Below are positions 46,305 to 57,320 of a stretch of DNA of 64,000 nucleotides, piece by piece. The stretch comes from Thiocapsa rosea (GTDB taxonomy: Bacteria; Pseudomonadota; Gammaproteobacteria; Chromatiales; Chromatiaceae): positions 1-64,000 of the forward strand of contig NZ_RBXL01000001.1 of the NCBI RefSeq assembly GCF_003634315.1. The letters run 5' to 3'. The notes under the pieces are model-generated. The model saw only the letters and a program-made list of their open reading frames with translations, had not been told where the DNA came from and made no database searches. Positions within the stretch are counted from its first letter, which is position 1, and each line of letters opens with the position of its first letter. Made by a program: the position numbers and the translations under genes.

Positions 46305-46975
46305 TTAGTTCTTGTCGCCGCCGAACATCTGCATCGGGTTCGGCATCATCTTCATCGGGTTCATGCCGCTTCCCCCGCGATCCTCGTCGCCGGGTCCGTA
46401 GCCGGGTCCGTAGCCGGGTCCGTAGCCGGGTCCGTAGTCAGGGCCATAACCTTGCCCGTAGCCCGGTCCGTATCCTTGCCCGACGCCGGGGGGCGGAGCA
46501 TAGCCTTGGTCATATCCTTGACCGTATCCTTGTCCGTAACCTGGCCCGTAACCCTGGCCGTAGGCGGGAGCGGGCGGATAGCCTTCCGCAGTGCCCGCTC
46601 CGTACCCCGGAGCCTGGCCGTACCCCGGCGCGCCGCCGTATCCCTGTGGGGGCATTTGTTGCATCGGAGCGCCGCCCGTTTGCGGATCCATGTAACCGGG
46701 CGGAGGCCCGTAGCCTTGGCCGGGTACCCCCCATACCCCGGTTGCGGGGCTCCGTAGCCGGGTGCCGCTCCGTATCCCGGCGCACCGCCGTATCCGGGTG
46801 CGCCCTGCGGGTAGTAGCCCGGCGGCGGCGGATAATCACCCTCCCCGCGGCGGTCCTTGTTGCCGCCCATCCATTTGGATGGATTCATCATGTCGCCCAT
46901 GTCCACTGCGAATGCCGGTCCGCTCAGGACCAGGCTCGCAATCCCGGCTGTCAGTACTGCCTTCATGGTGCTCAT
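46305..46975 (-). pseudogene. Gly/Tyr/Pro-rich exported protein, frameshifted in a G run
   Basis: From ATG 46975 there is a signal peptide (MSTMKAVLTAGIASLVLSGP, AFA cleavage) and then MMNPSKWMGGNKDR. The protein continues as PGYG repeats, and after the frameshift as GYGQGYGPGY repeats, ending MNPMKMMPNPMQMFGGDKN. The two frames join at six C (plus strand) at 46727-46732; one more base restores ...GYGGVPGQGYGPPPGYMDPQ. The composition recalls sulfur globule envelope proteins of Chromatiaceae, but identity is not established. The MNP(S/M)xW/M-GG motif at both ends is a distinctive feature. Confidence 0.6.
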
Positions 46976-47232
46976 AACGCTTCGATGTGCTCCTCGTCTG
47001 TTGTCACGATGTTGTCCTCCCGCAAGAAGAGTATGGACCCTGCGAGACGGGATACCATCATCCATCCATCAACTGTGCACGGATGACGCAGCCGTCATGA
47101 TGCGACTCGCGGGCCGCTGGGTTACGATTGCCGCGGCCGAAAAGGCAGCGAAGAACGCCCTGGCCCGGCCCCGCTCGAGATGCCGGCTCAAGACACCATC
47201 GACCGAATCGATTCACCGGAGGATCCGACGAC

Positions 47233-48306
47233 ATGACGAATGCAATGAGCGGTTTCAGTCCACCTGCCCGTGGCCTCCTCGTCGCGGGCGCCTTCGCGCT
47301 CGTCATCGGCCTCATGAAGCTTTCGGCCCCCATCCTCGTACCGCTCCTGCTGGCTGTGTTCATCGCGATCATCGCCACCCCGGCACTCAAATGGATGCGG
47401 CGGCGCGGCGTGCCCAAGTGGGGCGCGCTCGCGGTGATCATCTTTGTGCTCCTCGATATCGGGAGTCTCCTGGCGCTGGTCACCACGGGCGCGCTGGAGG
47501 GGTTCAGAGATAGCCTGCCGACCTATCAGGAGCGCTTCCTGATGCTGAGCGATCAGCTCGGGGGCTGGATGGAAGGTGTGGGCGTCGGCGGCTCGCGCGA
47601 GGCCATCCCGGATCTCCTGGACCCCAACAAGGTTGCGGTCGCTGTGCGGTATCTTTTGTCGAATGCCAGCGGTTTCTTCGCCACCGGACTCCTGGTACTG
47701 CTCGCCGTCACCTTCATCCTGCTTGAGGCGAATACGCTGCCCGCCAAGCTGAAGGTCGCCTTCCGGATGACGGAGGCGGGTGATGCGCGCATGAAGCGCC
47801 TGCTGGACTCGATCAAGCGTTATATGCTGATCAAGAGCCTCACCAGTCTCGGTACGGCCGTGTGCGTGTGGCTCTGGCTGTGGTTTCTCGGCATCGACTT
47901 CGCCGTGCTTTGGGCGGTGCTGGCCTTCTTCCTGAACTTCATCCCCGTCGTCGGCAACATCGTGATGATGATCCCGGCGGTCCTGCTTGCGCTGGTGCAG
48001 GTGGATGTGTCGACCGCGATCTGGGTGGCGGTCGGTTATCTCGTCATCAACACGGTTATCGGCAATGTCCTGGAGCCCCGGATCATGGGTAAAGGGCTGG
48101 GCATCTCGACGCTGGCCGTCTTCATCGCGTTGCTGTTCTGGGGATGGCTGTTCGGCACGGTGGGGATGTTCCTGGCGGTGCCGCTCACGGCCGCCCTGAT
48201 CATCGGGTTGGACGCGAGCCCGCATACGCGCCCGATCGCGATCTTGCTCGGACCGGCAATCGAGCCCGAGCCGGAACCCGTGCCCGAGCTCGAATCCAAA
48301 CAATAG
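47233..48306 (+). CDS. AI-2E family permease
   Basis: A 357-residue membrane protein with about eight helices, of the PerM/YdiK/TqsA family. Typical parts are LSAPILVPLLLAVFIAIIAT, FLNFIPVVGNIVMMIPAVLL, VIGNVLEPRIMGKGLGIS and LFWGWLFGTVGMFLAVPLTA. Family members include exporters of autoinducer-2 and ion transporters, so the substrate is uncertain. ATG 47233 (MTNAMSGFSPP) is chosen over upstream starts that overlap non-coding sequence. It ends in an acidic Pro-Glu tail. Confidence 0.88.
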   Translation: MTNAMSGFSPPARGLLVAGAFALVIGLMKLSAPILVPLLLAVFIAIIATPALKWMRRRGVPKWGALAVIIFVLLDIGSLLALVTTGALEGFRDSLPTYQERFLMLSDQLGGWMEGVGVGGSREAIPDLLDPNKVAVAVRYLLSNASGFFATGLLVLLAVTFILLEANTLPAKLKVAFRMTEAGDARMKRLLDSIKRYMLIKSLTSLGTAVCVWLWLWFLGIDFAVLWAVLAFFLNFIPVVGNIVMMIPAVLLALVQVDVSTAIWVAVGYLVINTVIGNVLEPRIMGKGLGISTLAVFIALLFWGWLFGTVGMFLAVPLTAALIIGLDASPHTRPIAILLGPAIEPEPEPVPELESKQ

Positions 48307-48362
48307 TGCGCCGGACGCCTCGGAGTACGCCGCGTACGCTCGGTCTGTTCAGGCCACCCGAA

Positions 48363-49781
48363 TCAGGGCACCCGAACCGCATGAAACATGCGCCCGTCGC
48401 CCCGCTGGACCAGAATTGCAACGGACCGACCCGACTGGATGGCATCGAGGATCCGATTGAAACCGACCAGATCCTGAACCGGCTGGTTGTCGAGCATCAG
48501 GATCACGTCGCCCGCAATCAACCCCGCCTGCTCCGCGGGTCCGGGCTCGACCCCTTCGACCAGCACACCGCCGGCGACGACGGCCAACTGCTCGCGCTGC
48601 TCCGGCGTGATCTCGCCCACGAAGAGGCCGATCCGATTCGCGGACACCTTCTCCGGCTCGCCGGGGCGCGCCGCGATCTGATCCTCTTCCGGTAGCTCGC
48701 CGATCTCGATGCCGAGATCGACCAGCTCGCCGACCCTGAGCACTTGCATCTGCACGCGCTCGCCGACCGGTGTCATTCCGACCATCGGCGGCAAGGCGCT
48801 CGAGGTCGGGATCTCACGTCCGTTGAAGGTCACAATGATATCGCCCGGCCGGACCTTCGCGGCCTCGGCCGGACTGCCCGGCAAGACCTGTGCGACCAAT
48901 GCCCCGCGCGGCTGCTTCATCCCGAAGGATTCGGCAAGCTCCCGGGTCACGTCCTGAATCAACACGCCCAGCCAGCCGCGGCTGACGCGGCCCGTGGTCT
49001 GCAACTGACCGACCACATCCATCACCACATCGATCGGGATCGCGAACGAGAGTCCCATGAAGCCGCCCGTACGGCTGTAGATCTGACTGTTGACGCCGAC
49101 CACCTCGCCGTCGAGGTTGAACAGCGGCCCGCCCGAGTTGCCGGGATTGATCGCCACGTCGGTTTGGATGAAGGGGATGTAGTTTTCGCTCGGGAGACTG
49201 CGGCCTTTTGCGCTCACGATGCCCGCAGTGGCGGAGGACTCGAAGCCGAAGGGCGAGCCGATCGCCAGCACCCACTCGCCGACCTTGAGGTCCTGAGAGA
49301 CGCCGATCTTGACCGCCGGGAGCCCCTCGCCCTCGATCTTCAGGAGTGCGATGTCGCTGCGCTTATCGGTGCCGACCACGGTGGCCACGAACTCGCGCCG
49401 ATCACTGGTGCGTACGACGATCTCCTCCGCACCTTCCACGACGTGGGCGTTGGTCAGCACGGATCCATCGGTCGAGATGATGAAACCAGACCCGAGCGAG
49501 CGCGATTGGAGGCTATCGTCCGGAAGGGTGCCGTCTTCGCCGAAGAAATGCCGAAAGAAATCCTGAAGAGGACTGTCCTCCGGGAGATCCGGAACGGAGA
49601 ACTCAGGCAACTGCGTGGCCGCGACCGGGGCCTGCTTGGTGCTGATATTGACCACCGAGGGGCCGTTCTCGGCGACGAGATCCACGAAGTCCGGAAGCAT
49701 CCGGCTGGCCGCAAGACCGGGCAGAAACGCGCCGCAGACCAATGCCACGAGGGCGAAGGAGAAGATCGGGATGGGACGCAT
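48363..49781 (-). CDS. degP: Periplasmic serine protease DegP/HtrA-like
   Basis: A 472-residue Do-type protease. A signal peptide (MRPIPIFSFALVALVCGAFL) precedes the trypsin-like domain, whose triad is visible in LTNAHVVEGAE (His), RSDIALLKIEG (Asp) and NPGNSGGPLFN (Ser). Two PDZ domains follow (about residues 265-360 and 380-465). It degrades misfolded periplasmic proteins and is usually under RpoE control. Its place directly downstream of rseC in the rpoE block fits this. ATG 49781 is chosen because it begins the signal peptide. Confidence 0.94.
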   Translation of the reverse strand: MRPIPIFSFALVALVCGAFLPGLAASRMLPDFVDLVAENGPSVVNISTKQAPVAATQLPEFSVPDLPEDSPLQDFFRHFFGEDGTLPDDSLQSRSLGSGFIISTDGSVLTNAHVVEGAEEIVVRTSDRREFVATVVGTDKRSDIALLKIEGEGLPAVKIGVSQDLKVGEWVLAIGSPFGFESSATAGIVSAKGRSLPSENYIPFIQTDVAINPGNSGGPLFNLDGEVVGVNSQIYSRTGGFMGLSFAIPIDVVMDVVGQLQTTGRVSRGWLGVLIQDVTRELAESFGMKQPRGALVAQVLPGSPAEAAKVRPGDIIVTFNGREIPTSSALPPMVGMTPVGERVQMQVLRVGELVDLGIEIGELPEEDQIAARPGEPEKVSANRIGLFVGEITPEQREQLAVVAGGVLVEGVEPGPAEQAGLIAGDVILMLDNQPVQDLVGFNRILDAIQSGRSVAILVQRGDGRMFHAVRVP

Positions 49782-49956
49782 GGATGCTCCAAGATGAACG
49801 GGTTCAATCGGGCGGCCGCGTCGGCCGCAGCAATGCGGACGTTGCGATATCGCGTTGGGGGACTGCCGAAACCGCGTCGGCCGCTTGATAGGCTCGTCCT
49901 GACGGGCGGCTTCGCCGGAAGGTCGCCCTATAAGGATCGGATTGCAACGACCTGAA

Positions 49957-50436
49957 TCAGGTCGCCGTTGGAATCCCGACCGGCACGCCCCGCTCGACCC
50001 GACAGACCACCGCCTGCTGCTCAGGACGATTCCGTGAACGCGCACTGTAGCCGCGCAGCCAGAGCAGCGCCAGAGCGAAGCCGATCACCGCACCGAGAAG
50101 CGCCGCCACATCGGCAAAGCCACCTTCGGCGATCCCGGCAAGTGCGTCTCCCGCAAGCGCACCGCCGAGCAGGCCCGCCAGCGGTGCAAAGTAAACCGCA
50201 AAAGAGGCCGAAAGCAGACCCTGCTCGGAGATCCCGAGCATGACCCGCTCGCCGACCGACGCCTGCGCCTGATTCAATGCATCGACATGAATCGCGCCGC
50301 GCCCGAAGAAGCGCTCGATCAGCGATGTTCCGCAGGCGCCGTTCGCAGCGCAACCCCCGCAGACCGTGCGCCGCTCGATCCGCACCCGAGCATAGGAACC
50401 ATCGATCGAGACCACGACACCGGATTCCTCGATCAT
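49957..50436 (-). CDS. rseC: RseC family regulator
   Basis: A 159-residue inner-membrane protein. The N-terminal domain has four cysteines (TVCGGCAANGACG). Two transmembrane helices lie at about residues 75-95 and 100-125, followed by a basic tail. RseC modulates RpoE and is linked to SoxR reduction. ATG 50436 (MIEESGVVVSIDG) lies eight bases before the rseB stop, within the operon rpoE-rseA-rseB-rseC. Confidence 0.93.
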   Translation of the reverse strand: MIEESGVVVSIDGSYARVRIERRTVCGGCAANGACGTSLIERFFGRGAIHVDALNQAQASVGERVMLGISEQGLLSASFAVYFAPLAGLLGGALAGDALAGIAEGGFADVAALLGAVIGFALALLWLRGYSARSRNRPEQQAVVCRVERGVPVGIPTAT

Positions 50437-50443
50437 CGGCGAA

Positions 50444-51415
50444 CTACTCCGGCGTTCTCTCGACATGCCGAGCACCGCGCACGGCGGCTTCGACGGTCGC
50501 GGACGGGACCTCGCCGACAGCGGTAATCTGGTAGCCGTCGACTTGCCGACCGGCCGCATGCACGGCGCCGATGTGGGTCGATCCGCTCAGGCCGTCGCGT
50601 GTATCGTCTTCGATATAAACGGAATACGCTGAAAGTCTGTCGGTAAAGAGAAAGTGCTCCACCGCCGCACCGCTCGGGTGGTCCATTACGCCGTGGCTGA
50701 CCAATTGGAAGCCGAGCGGGCGCTCGTCGAAACGCCAGCGGCCCTCCTCCCGGGCTGCCGGGGCGCCGCGCAGCCCGGCGGCCGCATCAAGACTTGCAGG
50801 CACGGCCGGAGCATCGGTATCGATCGTAATGGCGGTGAACATCAGCTGCTCCAGCGAAGAGCCATTGCTGTCGATCAGATCGGACTTCAGCGGAAGGAAG
50901 GTCTCTTGATCGAGATAGAAGCGGTACCCGTACCTCAGGTCATCGCGTGGGATGATCCCGACCACCTCCGTGTCGCGCCCGGCAACCCGCGCGACCCCTT
51001 GGATCTCGATGCGATAATGATCGCCGAGCTGCTCCGGGGCGATGCCGTCGGTGTTCAAAAGCCCGCCGGCTCCGGACGGCCGTTTAACGGAAATCGGATG
51101 TCCGTCGGGCAGCACACACATCACCCGATCGCGCTCGCGCGTCACGGCCTTGACCGGACCGCTCAGGGAGAGTAACCGCTCCTGGACCTGTCCCTTCTCG
51201 TAGCGATGCACCAGGTGCAGCGCCTCGAGACGATTGTCGTGGGAATAAACCAGTGTACCCTCGTAATTGAGCGACCTCAGTGCCTCTGACATGCGCTGAA
51301 GAAGGTCGCTCGCGCGTTGGGTCACCTCATCGGCAAGGCTTGCCTGGGCCAACAGCGAGAGTACGAGGAACAGGCCCAGCCGGGCCGGACAACAGGGATT
51401 AACGGCCCGCTTCAT
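50444..51415 (-). CDS. rseB: Periplasmic sigma-E regulator RseB/MucB
   Basis: A 323-residue periplasmic protein with a signal peptide (LFLVLSLLAQASLA). The MucB/RseB region has LLQRMSEALRSLNYEGTLVY and LHLVHRYEKGQVQERLLSLS. RseB shields RseA from proteolysis. The start ATG 51415 (MKRAVNP) overlaps the end of rseA by 17 bases. Confidence 0.94.
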   Translation of the reverse strand: MKRAVNPCCPARLGLFLVLSLLAQASLADEVTQRASDLLQRMSEALRSLNYEGTLVYSHDNRLEALHLVHRYEKGQVQERLLSLSGPVKAVTRERDRVMCVLPDGHPISVKRPSGAGGLLNTDGIAPEQLGDHYRIEIQGVARVAGRDTEVVGIIPRDDLRYGYRFYLDQETFLPLKSDLIDSNGSSLEQLMFTAITIDTDAPAVPASLDAAAGLRGAPAAREEGRWRFDERPLGFQLVSHGVMDHPSGAAVEHFLFTDRLSAYSVYIEDDTRDGLSGSTHIGAVHAAGRQVDGYQITAVGEVPSATVEAAVRGARHVERTPE

Positions 51416-51959
51416 AGCCAACGAAGGTCGCATAAGGCAGCATGCCCTTGGCCCCGGTCGTCGGGGCGGTCTCTTGATGGGTCACGAGGTAGAGATCCAG
51501 TTTGTTGGCCAGCTCGGGATGGTCCAGATCCCAACGCTTCGCGGGGATCGCAACGGCAGCCGGCTGCGCAGCAAAGGTCGGCGCCGTAGCGGGAACATTC
51601 GGCAGCGAGCCGACGCCGTCGAAGAGACTGGGAACCACGAATACCGCAAGAAAGGCGGCCGCTGCAGCCAGCGCAATCCCGGCGATCGGGCGCCTGGCTC
51701 TGCGCCGACCGGGCTCCTGGAGGCGTGGAGCAAGGATGACGGGCTCATGGGCGATCCGCTCGCGAACCGCATCGGCAACCCCGCGATAGGATCCTTGGAC
51801 GGACTCGCCGCGAATCGCCGAACCGATGGCGTGAAAGCGCTCCCACGTACCCCGCAGGTCGGGGTCGTGCACCATCGCATCGACGAGGCGCGCGGTACCG
51901 GCGGAATCGAGCACGCCGTCCTGAAGCTCGGAAATGCGTTGTCGTAGCTCGTCGCTCAT
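51399..51959 (-). CDS. rseA: Anti-sigma-E factor RseA
   Basis: A 186-residue membrane-spanning anti-sigma factor. The N-terminal cytoplasmic domain (ELRQRISELQDGVLDSAGTA, DLRGTWERFHAIGSAIRG) binds the sigma factor. One transmembrane helix (IAGIALAAAAAFLAVFVV) and a periplasmic tail follow. ATG 51959 (MSDELRQRI) gives the family N-terminus. Confidence 0.92.
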   Translation of the reverse strand: MSDELRQRISELQDGVLDSAGTARLVDAMVHDPDLRGTWERFHAIGSAIRGESVQGSYRGVADAVRERIAHEPVILAPRLQEPGRRRARRPIAGIALAAAAAFLAVFVVPSLFDGVGSLPNVPATAPTFAAQPAAVAIPAKRWDLDHPELANKLDLYLVTHQETAPTTGAKGMLPYATFVGYEAGR

Positions 51960-52107
51960 TGCTGCATGCCTGGGCTGAGAATTCGTGTGTTGGATGGCCG
52001 GCACCGCGGGAACAACTCAAGCGCCGCGGTCGGTCGATGAAGCCGCCGAACGGATCCTGCTTCCCATGACGCAGACCGCTCGCTGCCGTTTTGACGCCTA
52101 AGAGCCG

Positions 52108-52686
52108 TCATGGTTCGAGGAGCGGCCTCAACCGCTTGTCGATTGCATCGCGGGCACGGAAGATTCGCGAGCGCACGGTGCCGATCGGGCAGGCCATCGC
52201 GGTCGCGATCTCCTCGTAGCTCATGCCCTCGAGTTCGCGCAAGACAATCGCCGTGCGCAGATCCTCAGGGAGGTCGTCGAGCGCACGCTGCACGGTCTGC
52301 GCGATCTCGTCGGTCAGGGCAAGACGCTCGGGGGTGCCCGAATCGCGAAGGCGAACGCCCATATCCATCTGCTCGGCGACCTCGGCCTCGACATCGTCCC
52401 CCGGAGGACGGCGTCCCTGAGCCACCAGGTGGTTCTTCACCGTGTTCACTGCGATGCGATAGAGCCATGTGTAAAACGCACTCTCGCCACGAAATGCCGG
52501 AAGCGCGCGGTAAGCCTTCAAAAAGGCATCCTGGCTGACGTCCATCACCTCGCTCGGATCACGAATATAGCGGGAGATCAGATTCGCCACCTTTTGCTGA
52601 TACTTCAACACCAGGAGGTCGAACGCGCGCTTGTCGCCGTTCTGGGCGCGCGCAACGAGCACCTGATCGGCGGTGCGCTCAGACAT
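52108..52686 (-). CDS. rpoE: RNA polymerase sigma factor RpoE/AlgU
   Basis: A 192-residue ECF sigma factor. Region 2 is QNGDKRAFDLLVLKYQQKVA ... VMDVSQDAFLKAYRALPAFR and region 4 is LPEDLRTAIVLRELEGMSYE ... GTVRSRIFRARDAIDKRL. The sequence is close to the RpoE/AlgU group. It heads the rpoE-rseABC-degP set for envelope stress. Confidence 0.96.
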   Translation of the reverse strand: MSERTADQVLVARAQNGDKRAFDLLVLKYQQKVANLISRYIRDPSEVMDVSQDAFLKAYRALPAFRGESAFYTWLYRIAVNTVKNHLVAQGRRPPGDDVEAEVAEQMDMGVRLRDSGTPERLALTDEIAQTVQRALDDLPEDLRTAIVLRELEGMSYEEIATAMACPIGTVRSRIFRARDAIDKRLRPLLEP

Positions 52687-52728
52687 GGACGCAAGCCCTG
52701 GCGCTGCTGACCAGCAATTCCGTTGGCA

Positions 52729-52754
52729 TGGACAATTCCCCGATTCGGAAGTTC
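52729..52754 (-). promoter_or_regulatory. Possible sigma-E autoregulatory promoter of rpoE
   Basis: On the minus strand, GAACTT is followed after 15 bases by GTCCA, 43 bases before the rpoE ATG. The -35 box matches the RpoE consensus GGAACTT in six bases. The -10 box is only similar to the consensus. Confidence 0.35.
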
Positions 52755-52954
52755 GTGAGCCCCCTCACGTGCGGCCGAGGCCCCCTAAATAAAGCGACAA
52801 ACCTTGATCCCGCCCATGAAATGGGTGAGTTTACGGCGAACCGCCCCGATCGCCCAACTCAACCGCAGAGAACGCGGTCGAGAGCATCGCGAAGGGATCG
52901 AACCTCAACCCGCCCGCCCCCAACGCCCGTGCGCCCCAAACGAAGGTTCCCAAC

Positions 52955-54583
52955 ATGCCAGCCACGCCTCATCGCTACGACGTCCTGATCCTCGGCAGCG
53001 GCGCCGCCGGATTAAGCCTCGCGCTGCGCCTGCACGAAGACCTTTCGGTCGCCGTGATCTCCAAGCGCGAGCTCAGGGAAGGCAGCACACTCTATGCGCA
53101 AGGCGGCATCTCGGCCGTGCTGGATGCGACGGACTCGATCGAATCCCACGTCCAAGACACCCTGAAGGCCGGCGCCGGGCTCTGTGACCGTCGCGTGGTC
53201 AAGCACATCGTGGAGCGCGGACCGGACAACATCCGCTGGCTGCTCGATCAAGGCGTGGAGTTTACACGCGACGAGGCGAGCGCATCGACAGGCGGTTATC
53301 ACCTCACCCGCGAAGGCGGTCACACCCATCGCAGAGTCATCCACGCCGCCGACGCAACCGGCCGCGCCGTGGCAACGACGCTCGAAGCACAGGTGCGCGG
53401 CAAGCCGAACGTGACCCTGTTCGAGCAGCACATCGCCGTCGACCTCATTACCTCCAAGCATCGCCCCGGCAAGAAAGACCATCGCTGCCTCGGTGCCTAC
53501 ATCTTGGATTTGGGCACGGGACAGGTCGAAGTCTACCTTGCACGTTTTGTCGTCTTGGCGACCGGGGGTGCCAACAAGGTCTATCTCTACACCAGCAACC
53601 CGGACGTCTCCACCGGCGACGGCATCGCGATGGCGTGGCGGGCCGGGTGTCGGGTGGCGAACATGGAGTTCATGCAATTTCACCCGACCTGCCTCTATCA
53701 CCCGGAGGCGCGATCCTACCTGATTACGGAGGCGTTGCGCGGAGAAGGTGCGCGTCTGTTGCTGCCCGACGGCGAGCGCTTCATGCCTCGGTTCGATCCA
53801 CGTGCCGAGCTCGCCCCGCGCGACATCGTGGCCCGCGCCATCGACCACGAGATGAAGCGCCTCGGTACCGCTTGCGTTTATCTCGACATCTCGCACCGGC
53901 CGGCCGACTTCGTCATCGAGCATTTCCCGACCATTTACCAGCGCTGCCTGGAGCTCGGAATCGACATCACCACGGATCCCATCCCGGTGGTCCCGGCGGC
54001 ACATTACACGTGCGGCGGCGTGATGGTGGATGACCGAGCCCGCACCGATCTGCCCGGCCTCTACGCAAGCGGCGAGACCGCGTACACGGGTCTGCACGGA
54101 GCGAACCGGATGGCGAGCAACTCCCTTCTCGAGTGCCTGGTGTACTCCGAGCTCGCGGCGAAAGACATCGCAAGCCTGACGAACGAGATTCCGCACCCGC
54201 CCGAGGTGATGCCCTGGGACGAGAGCCGAGTGACCGAGCCGGACGAAGAAGTGGTGGTGACACACAACTGGGACGAGCTGCGTCGTTTCATGTGGGACTA
54301 TGTCGGCATCGTGCGCACCAACAAGCGCCTGCGCCGCGCCAAACGCCGTGCAGATCTACTCCAACAGGAGGTCATCGAGTACTACAGCAAATTCCGAATC
54401 AGCAACGACCTGATCGAGCTGCGCAACCTGCTCGAGGTGGCGGACCTGATCATCCAATCGGCGCTGCGCCGGCGCGAGAGCCGCGGGCTGCATTACACCC
54501 TGGATTATCCGGACAAGGACGCGACCCAGCGTACCCCGACCATCCTGATCCCGGACAGCTACCGACCACGCAGCGGCGACTGA
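52955..54583 (+). CDS. nadB: L-aspartate oxidase
   Basis: A 542-residue flavoprotein that oxidises aspartate to iminoaspartate in NAD synthesis. The FAD-binding start is [17 protein letters not shown]. The succinate-dehydrogenase-like motifs [44 protein letters not shown] and [20 protein letters not shown] are all present. It is divergent from rpoE, with 268 bases between the starts, as in many gammaproteobacteria. Confidence 0.96.
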   Translation: MPATPHRYDVLILGSGAAGLSLALRLHEDLSVAVISKRELREGSTLYAQGGISAVLDATDSIESHVQDTLKAGAGLCDRRVVKHIVERGPDNIRWLLDQGVEFTRDEASASTGGYHLTREGGHTHRRVIHAADATGRAVATTLEAQVRGKPNVTLFEQHIAVDLITSKHRPGKKDHRCLGAYILDLGTGQVEVYLARFVVLATGGANKVYLYTSNPDVSTGDGIAMAWRAGCRVANMEFMQFHPTCLYHPEARSYLITEALRGEGARLLLPDGERFMPRFDPRAELAPRDIVARAIDHEMKRLGTACVYLDISHRPADFVIEHFPTIYQRCLELGIDITTDPIPVVPAAHYTCGGVMVDDRARTDLPGLYASGETAYTGLHGANRMASNSLLECLVYSELAAKDIASLTNEIPHPPEVMPWDESRVTEPDEEVVVTHNWDELRRFMWDYVGIVRTNKRLRRAKRRADLLQQEVIEYYSKFRISNDLIELRNLLEVADLIIQSALRRRESRGLHYTLDYPDKDATQRTPTILIPDSYRPRSGD

Positions 54584-54937
54584 GCCTGCACCGTTTCGAG
54601 CCCGAGCGGCTTCGGCTCGGTGGACTTTGCGCTCGCGCGTCCACCCTACCGGCGGAGATGACGAGCAACACGCGGAAAACAATACTCAAGATTGACTTAG
54701 ACCGAAGGCGACCATTTTCGAAGTAGGTTATATTGCCGCGTTACGTCGGAGCGCTTACGGAGATCTTTGCGGGCATCAGTGCGCTATCCGATTCGATGCG
54801 TCGCCCGACCCGACCGTCGCGCACCTGCGGCACAACGGCACCGCCCCGGTTCCGCCCGCCTCCGATCGCCTCCGATCGGTTCCGCCCGGCTCCGATCGGT
54901 CCCGCCCGACATCCCCCGCAATTGGAGAACGATCAAG
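54584..54937. other. Intergenic region nadB to ppsA
   Basis: No gene is seen. It holds a half copy of the GTGGAC...GTCCACCCTAC repeat (54619-54649). Just before ppsA there are tandem TCCGATCGGTTCCGCC-like units (54848-54905). Confidence 0.5.
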
Positions 54938-57316
54938 ATGACCGACTATGTCCGCTGGCTGAGCGAGCTCGGAATGGACGACGTCCCCGTCGTCGGCGGC
55001 AAGAACGCGTCGCTCGGCGAGATGATCCAGAACCTCACCGACGTGGGTGTTCAGGTGCCGGGCGGATTCGCGACGACCGCCGACGCCTACCGTGAGTTTC
55101 TCGCCAAAGACGGACTGGACGAGCGCATCCAAGCGGTTCTCGACGCACTGGACGTCGACGATGTCACGGCGCTCTCCCAAGCCGGTCCGCGCATCCGCGG
55201 CTGGGTCATGGAGCAGCCCTTCCCGGCGGCACTGGACGCGGCGATCGACGATGCCTTCGCCCGCCTGACCGCCGAGGCCGGCACGGCTGCGGTCTCCTGG
55301 GCCGTGCGCTCCTCGGCCACTGCCGAGGATCTGCCCGACGCCTCCTTCGCCGGCCAGCAAGAGACCTTCCTCAACGTCGAGGGTCTGGACAATATCAAGC
55401 ACCGGATCAAGGAGGTCTTCGCCTCCCTATTCAACGACCGGGCCATCTCATACCGCGTGCACCAGGGCTTCGAGCACCGCAATGTCGCCCTCTCGGCCGG
55501 CATCCAGCGCATGGTGCGCAGCGATCTCGCCGCATCCGGCGTCATGTTTACCCTGGATACCGAATCAGGCTTTCGCGACGCCGTCTTCATCACCTCGAGC
55601 TACGGGCTCGGCGAGATGGTCGTGCAGGGCGCAGTCAACCCGGACGAGTTCTATGTCCATAAGCCGACGCTCGCCGCCGGCCGTCCCGCCATCCTGCGCC
55701 GCAGCGTGGGCGACAAGGCGATCCGCATGGTCTACGACGGTACCGCGGGCACCAAGAGCCCGGTGCGCACCGAGGACGTCCCGGAGGCCGATCGCCTGCT
55801 GTTCAGCATCACGGATGCCGAGATCGAGCAGCTCGCACGCCAGGCTGTGCTGATCGAGCAGCACTACGGCCGTCCGATGGACATCGAATGGGCGAAGGAC
55901 GGCAACGACGGCAAGCTCTATGTCGTCCAGGCGCGTCCCGAGACCGTGCAGAGCCGCTCGGGCAACGTGATCGAGCGCTATGTGCTGCGCGAGAAGGGTC
56001 CGGTGCTCACCACCGGGCGCAGCATCGGCAGCCGCATCGGCGCCGGCGCGGCCAAGATCGTCTCGAGCATCGCCGACATGCACCGTGTCGAGGCCGGCGA
56101 CGTCCTCATCACCGACATGACGGATCCGGATTGGGAACCGGTGATGAAGCGCGCGGCGGCCATCGTCACCAACCGCGGGGGCCGCACCTGTCACGCCGCC
56201 ATCATCGCCCGCGAGCTGGGCGTGCCCGCGGTGGTGGGCTGCAACAATGCGACCGATGTGGTGAAGGACGGCCAGCTCGTCACCGTGAGTTGCGCCGAGG
56301 GCGACACGGGTCTCATCTACGACGGCAAGCTGGCGTTCGACTACAAGACCGTCGAACTCTCGGCCATGCCCGAGATCCCGGTGAAGATCATGATGAACGT
56401 CGGTAACCCGGACCGCGCCTTCGCCTTCGCGGCGACACCGAACGCCGGTATCGGTCTGGCGCGTCTGGAATTCATCATCAACAACATGATCGGGATCCAC
56501 CCGAAGGCGCTGCTCGAATTCGACCAGCTCCCGGCGGATCTGAAGGCGCAGATCATGCCGCGCATCGCCGCCTACACGAGCCCACGCGAGTTCTACATCG
56601 CCAAGCTCGCCGAGGGCATCTCGACCCTGGCCGCCGCCTTCGCGCCCAACACGGTCATCGTGCGCATGTCGGATTTTAAGTCCAACGAGTATGCCAATCT
56701 GATCGGCGGCAAGCGCTACGAGCCGGAAGAAGAAAACCCCATGATCGGCTTCCGCGGCGCCGGGCGCTACGTGGCACCGGACTTCAAGGCATGCTTCGAG
56801 CTCGAATGCGAGGCGCTCAAGCGCGTGCGCAACGACATGGGCCTGACCAATGTCGAGATCATGATCCCCTTCGTGCGGACCCTCAAACAGGCCAAGGCGG
56901 TCGTCGAGGCGCTCGCCGAGCAGGGACTGGAGCGCGGCAAGAATGGGCTGCGGCTCATCATGATGTGCGAGCTGCCCTCCAACGCCGTGCTGGCCGAGGA
57001 GTTCTTGGAATACTTCGACGGCTTCTCCATCGGCTCCAACGACATGACCCAGCTCACGCTGGGACTGGACCGCGACTCGAGCCTGGTCGCCGAGAGCTTC
57101 GACGAGCGCGATCCCGCCGTGAAGAAGATGCTCTCGATGTCGATCGCCGCCTGCCGCGCCCAAGGCAAGTATGTCGGCATTTGCGGGCAGGGCCCGTCGG
57201 ACCACAAGGATTTCGCCGACTGGCTGCTCAAGCAGGGGATCACCAGCATCTCGCTCAATCCGGATACCGTCATCGATACCTGGATCTATCTGGCGGAGCA
57301 AGCGAAGACGCTCTGA
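54938..57316 (+). CDS. ppsA: Phosphoenolpyruvate synthase
   Basis: A 792-residue enzyme that makes PEP from pyruvate and ATP, opening gluconeogenesis. The nucleotide-binding domain starts [18 protein letters not shown] and includes [20 protein letters not shown]. The phosphohistidine domain has [20 protein letters not shown] with the catalytic His. The PEP-binding domain ends with [19 protein letters not shown] and [18 protein letters not shown] 54938 ([13 protein letters not shown]) follows TTGGAGAAC. Confidence 0.97.
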   Translation: MTDYVRWLSELGMDDVPVVGGKNASLGEMIQNLTDVGVQVPGGFATTADAYREFLAKDGLDERIQAVLDALDVDDVTALSQAGPRIRGWVMEQPFPAALDAAIDDAFARLTAEAGTAAVSWAVRSSATAEDLPDASFAGQQETFLNVEGLDNIKHRIKEVFASLFNDRAISYRVHQGFEHRNVALSAGIQRMVRSDLAASGVMFTLDTESGFRDAVFITSSYGLGEMVVQGAVNPDEFYVHKPTLAAGRPAILRRSVGDKAIRMVYDGTAGTKSPVRTEDVPEADRLLFSITDAEIEQLARQAVLIEQHYGRPMDIEWAKDGNDGKLYVVQARPETVQSRSGNVIERYVLREKGPVLTTGRSIGSRIGAGAAKIVSSIADMHRVEAGDVLITDMTDPDWEPVMKRAAAIVTNRGGRTCHAAIIARELGVPAVVGCNNATDVVKDGQLVTVSCAEGDTGLIYDGKLAFDYKTVELSAMPEIPVKIMMNVGNPDRAFAFAATPNAGIGLARLEFIINNMIGIHPKALLEFDQLPADLKAQIMPRIAAYTSPREFYIAKLAEGISTLAAAFAPNTVIVRMSDFKSNEYANLIGGKRYEPEEENPMIGFRGAGRYVAPDFKACFELECEALKRVRNDMGLTNVEIMIPFVRTLKQAKAVVEALAEQGLERGKNGLRLIMMCELPSNAVLAEEFLEYFDGFSIGSNDMTQLTLGLDRDSSLVAESFDERDPAVKKMLSMSIAACRAQGKYVGICGQGPSDHKDFADWLLKQGITSISLNPDTVIDTWIYLAEQAKTL

Positions 57317-57320
57317 GGCT

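Noticed and set aside
55565-57301. Minus-strand frame opposite ppsA (578 codons)
   Set aside because: The plus strand encodes PEP synthase with all motifs; the opposite frame is a codon-bias shadow.
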